A stretch of DNA of 6,785 bases from Bacteroidales bacterium UBA4912 (lineage in GTDB: Bacteria > Bacteroidota > Bacteroidia > Bacteroidales > Dysgonomonadaceae): the NCBI GenBank assembly GCA_002398875.1, contig DHCC01000047.1, positions 30,187 to 36,971 of the forward strand. Direction: 5' to 3'. Of the stretch, positions 6,348 through 6,785 are shown piece by piece (positions within the stretch are counted from its first letter, which is position 1; each line of letters starts with the position of its first letter). Position numbers and translations under genes: made by a program. The notes below the pieces were generated by a model. That model was not told the origin of the DNA, made no database searches, and saw only the letters and a list, made by a program, of their open reading frames with translations.

Positions 6348-6785
6348 TCAGTCAGTTTTATTCTTTATGAATTCAATAGTTGATTTAATTCCCTCCTCAT
6401 AGTTAGCAGGAGTATAATTAAAGTGATTATTGAACTTTGTTGAATCAAAATGATAAGGGAACTCATTCTGATATAGCATTTCATAAGCCTCAGAAGCAAT
6501 TTTACTGAACAGTTTTCCAAACCTCATAAATGATTTGGTCAGAATTGAGTATTTAGCGTTCACTCCAAGCTCTTTTGCTGCTAAACCTATAAATGTTTTA
6601 CCGTCGATAGCAGGACTATGAGTTGGCAGGTGCCATATTTGATTCCATGCATCACTGCTCTTTGCAAGCAGATATAGTCCGTTTGCACAGTCAGGAATAT
6701 AAGTATAAGAGTGCGGCTGATTAATATCTGCCATCCACTGCGCCCGTTTCCCTTTCATTAAATTGTCGAAAACCATCATATAAGG
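6348..6785 (-). CDS. NAD-dependent epimerase/dehydratase-like protein (extended SDR), C-terminal part only
   Basis: The frame stays open from its TGA (6350-6348) to the right window edge, giving 145 visible codons. The paired Met codons at 6779-6774 are probably internal, because the frame continues upstream as Pro-Tyr and the Rossmann half is missing. What remains resembles the C-terminal substrate-binding half of extended or atypical short-chain dehydrogenases: a segment like YIPDCANGLYLLAK (visible residues 29-42), matching the family's Y-[VI]-x-D-x-A pattern before a helix, then IWHLPTHSPAIDGKTFIGLA (50-69), typical of the strand and helix where NAD-epimerase-like proteins begin the C-terminal subdomain. 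The GxxGxxG dinucleotide motif and the YxxxK catalytic pair would lie outside the window, so activity cannot be judged. Visible base composition looks more A+T-rich than the efflux operon. It is convergent with the channel gene, with no evident functional link. Family call is fairly sure; substrate is unknown. Confidence 0.75.
   Translation of the reverse strand, partial: PYMMVFDNLMKGKRAQWMADINQPHSYTYIPDCANGLYLLAKSSDAWNQIWHLPTHSPAIDGKTFIGLAAKELGVNAKYSILTKSFMRFGKLFSKIASEAYEMLYQNEFPYHFDSTKFNNHFNYTPANYEEGIKSTIEFIKNKTD

Noticed and set aside
6343..6412. Possible terminator between the convergent channel and epimerase genes, including a 5-bp inverted repeat CTCCT/AGGAG at 6393-6412
   Set aside because: The stem is short with a 10-nt loop, has no T-run after it and lies inside the epimerase coding sequence. 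The AAAC/GTTT pairing nearer the stop codons is too weak to call.
1..6785. CRISPR arrays, tRNA/rRNA genes, insertion sequences, phage or defence genes
   Set aside because: No regularly spaced repeats, structured RNA motifs, transposase frames or terminal inverted repeats were seen; nearly all of the window is accounted for by five protein genes.

Overview
The window looks like a chromosomal segment from a Bacteroidota (Bacteroidetes) bacterium. This rests on moderate A+T richness, starts with no clear Shine-Dalgarno, a perfect match to the Bacteroidota -7 promoter element (TAnnTTTG) in the divergent intergenic region, and the style of the proteins, such as an SGNH hydrolase with GNSITQGW instead of GDS. 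I cannot place it more finely with confidence.

Layout, left to right. (1) Minus strand, 1-569: a secreted SGNH/GDSL-type esterase, its C-terminus cut off by the left edge. (2) 570-748: a short divergent intergenic region with candidate promoters for both directions, an 8-bp inverted repeat and a small near-palindrome. (3) Plus strand, 749-6342: a complete three-gene tripartite efflux operon. It encodes a periplasmic adaptor (HlyD/AcrA type, 371 aa), an inner-membrane RND pump (AcrB/HAE1 type, 1027 aa) and a TolC-type outer-membrane channel (453 aa). The spacings are 3 bp and 29 bp, and the 29-bp gap consists mostly of a 12-bp tandem repeat that duplicates the pump's stop codon in frame. (4) Minus strand, 6348-6785: the C-terminal part of an NAD-dependent epimerase/dehydratase-like protein, convergent with the channel gene across 5 bp and cut by the right edge.

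The three plus-strand genes should act as one machine. The pump takes substrate from the periplasm or inner membrane using proton flow through the Asp400/Asp401-Lys912 relay. The adaptor, which keeps the Arg-Leu-Ser (RLS) docking motif, joins it to the channel, and the channel carries both TolC-like helix-tip motifs. No regulator gene is present, so the substrate and inducer cannot be inferred. The flanking minus-strand genes look unrelated to efflux.

I do not see a previously undescribed system. The window is an ordinary RND efflux operon with a few details worth checking: a shortened substrate-pocket loop in the pump, a rearranged aperture motif in the channel, the stop-codon-duplicating tandem repeat and possible operator sites.
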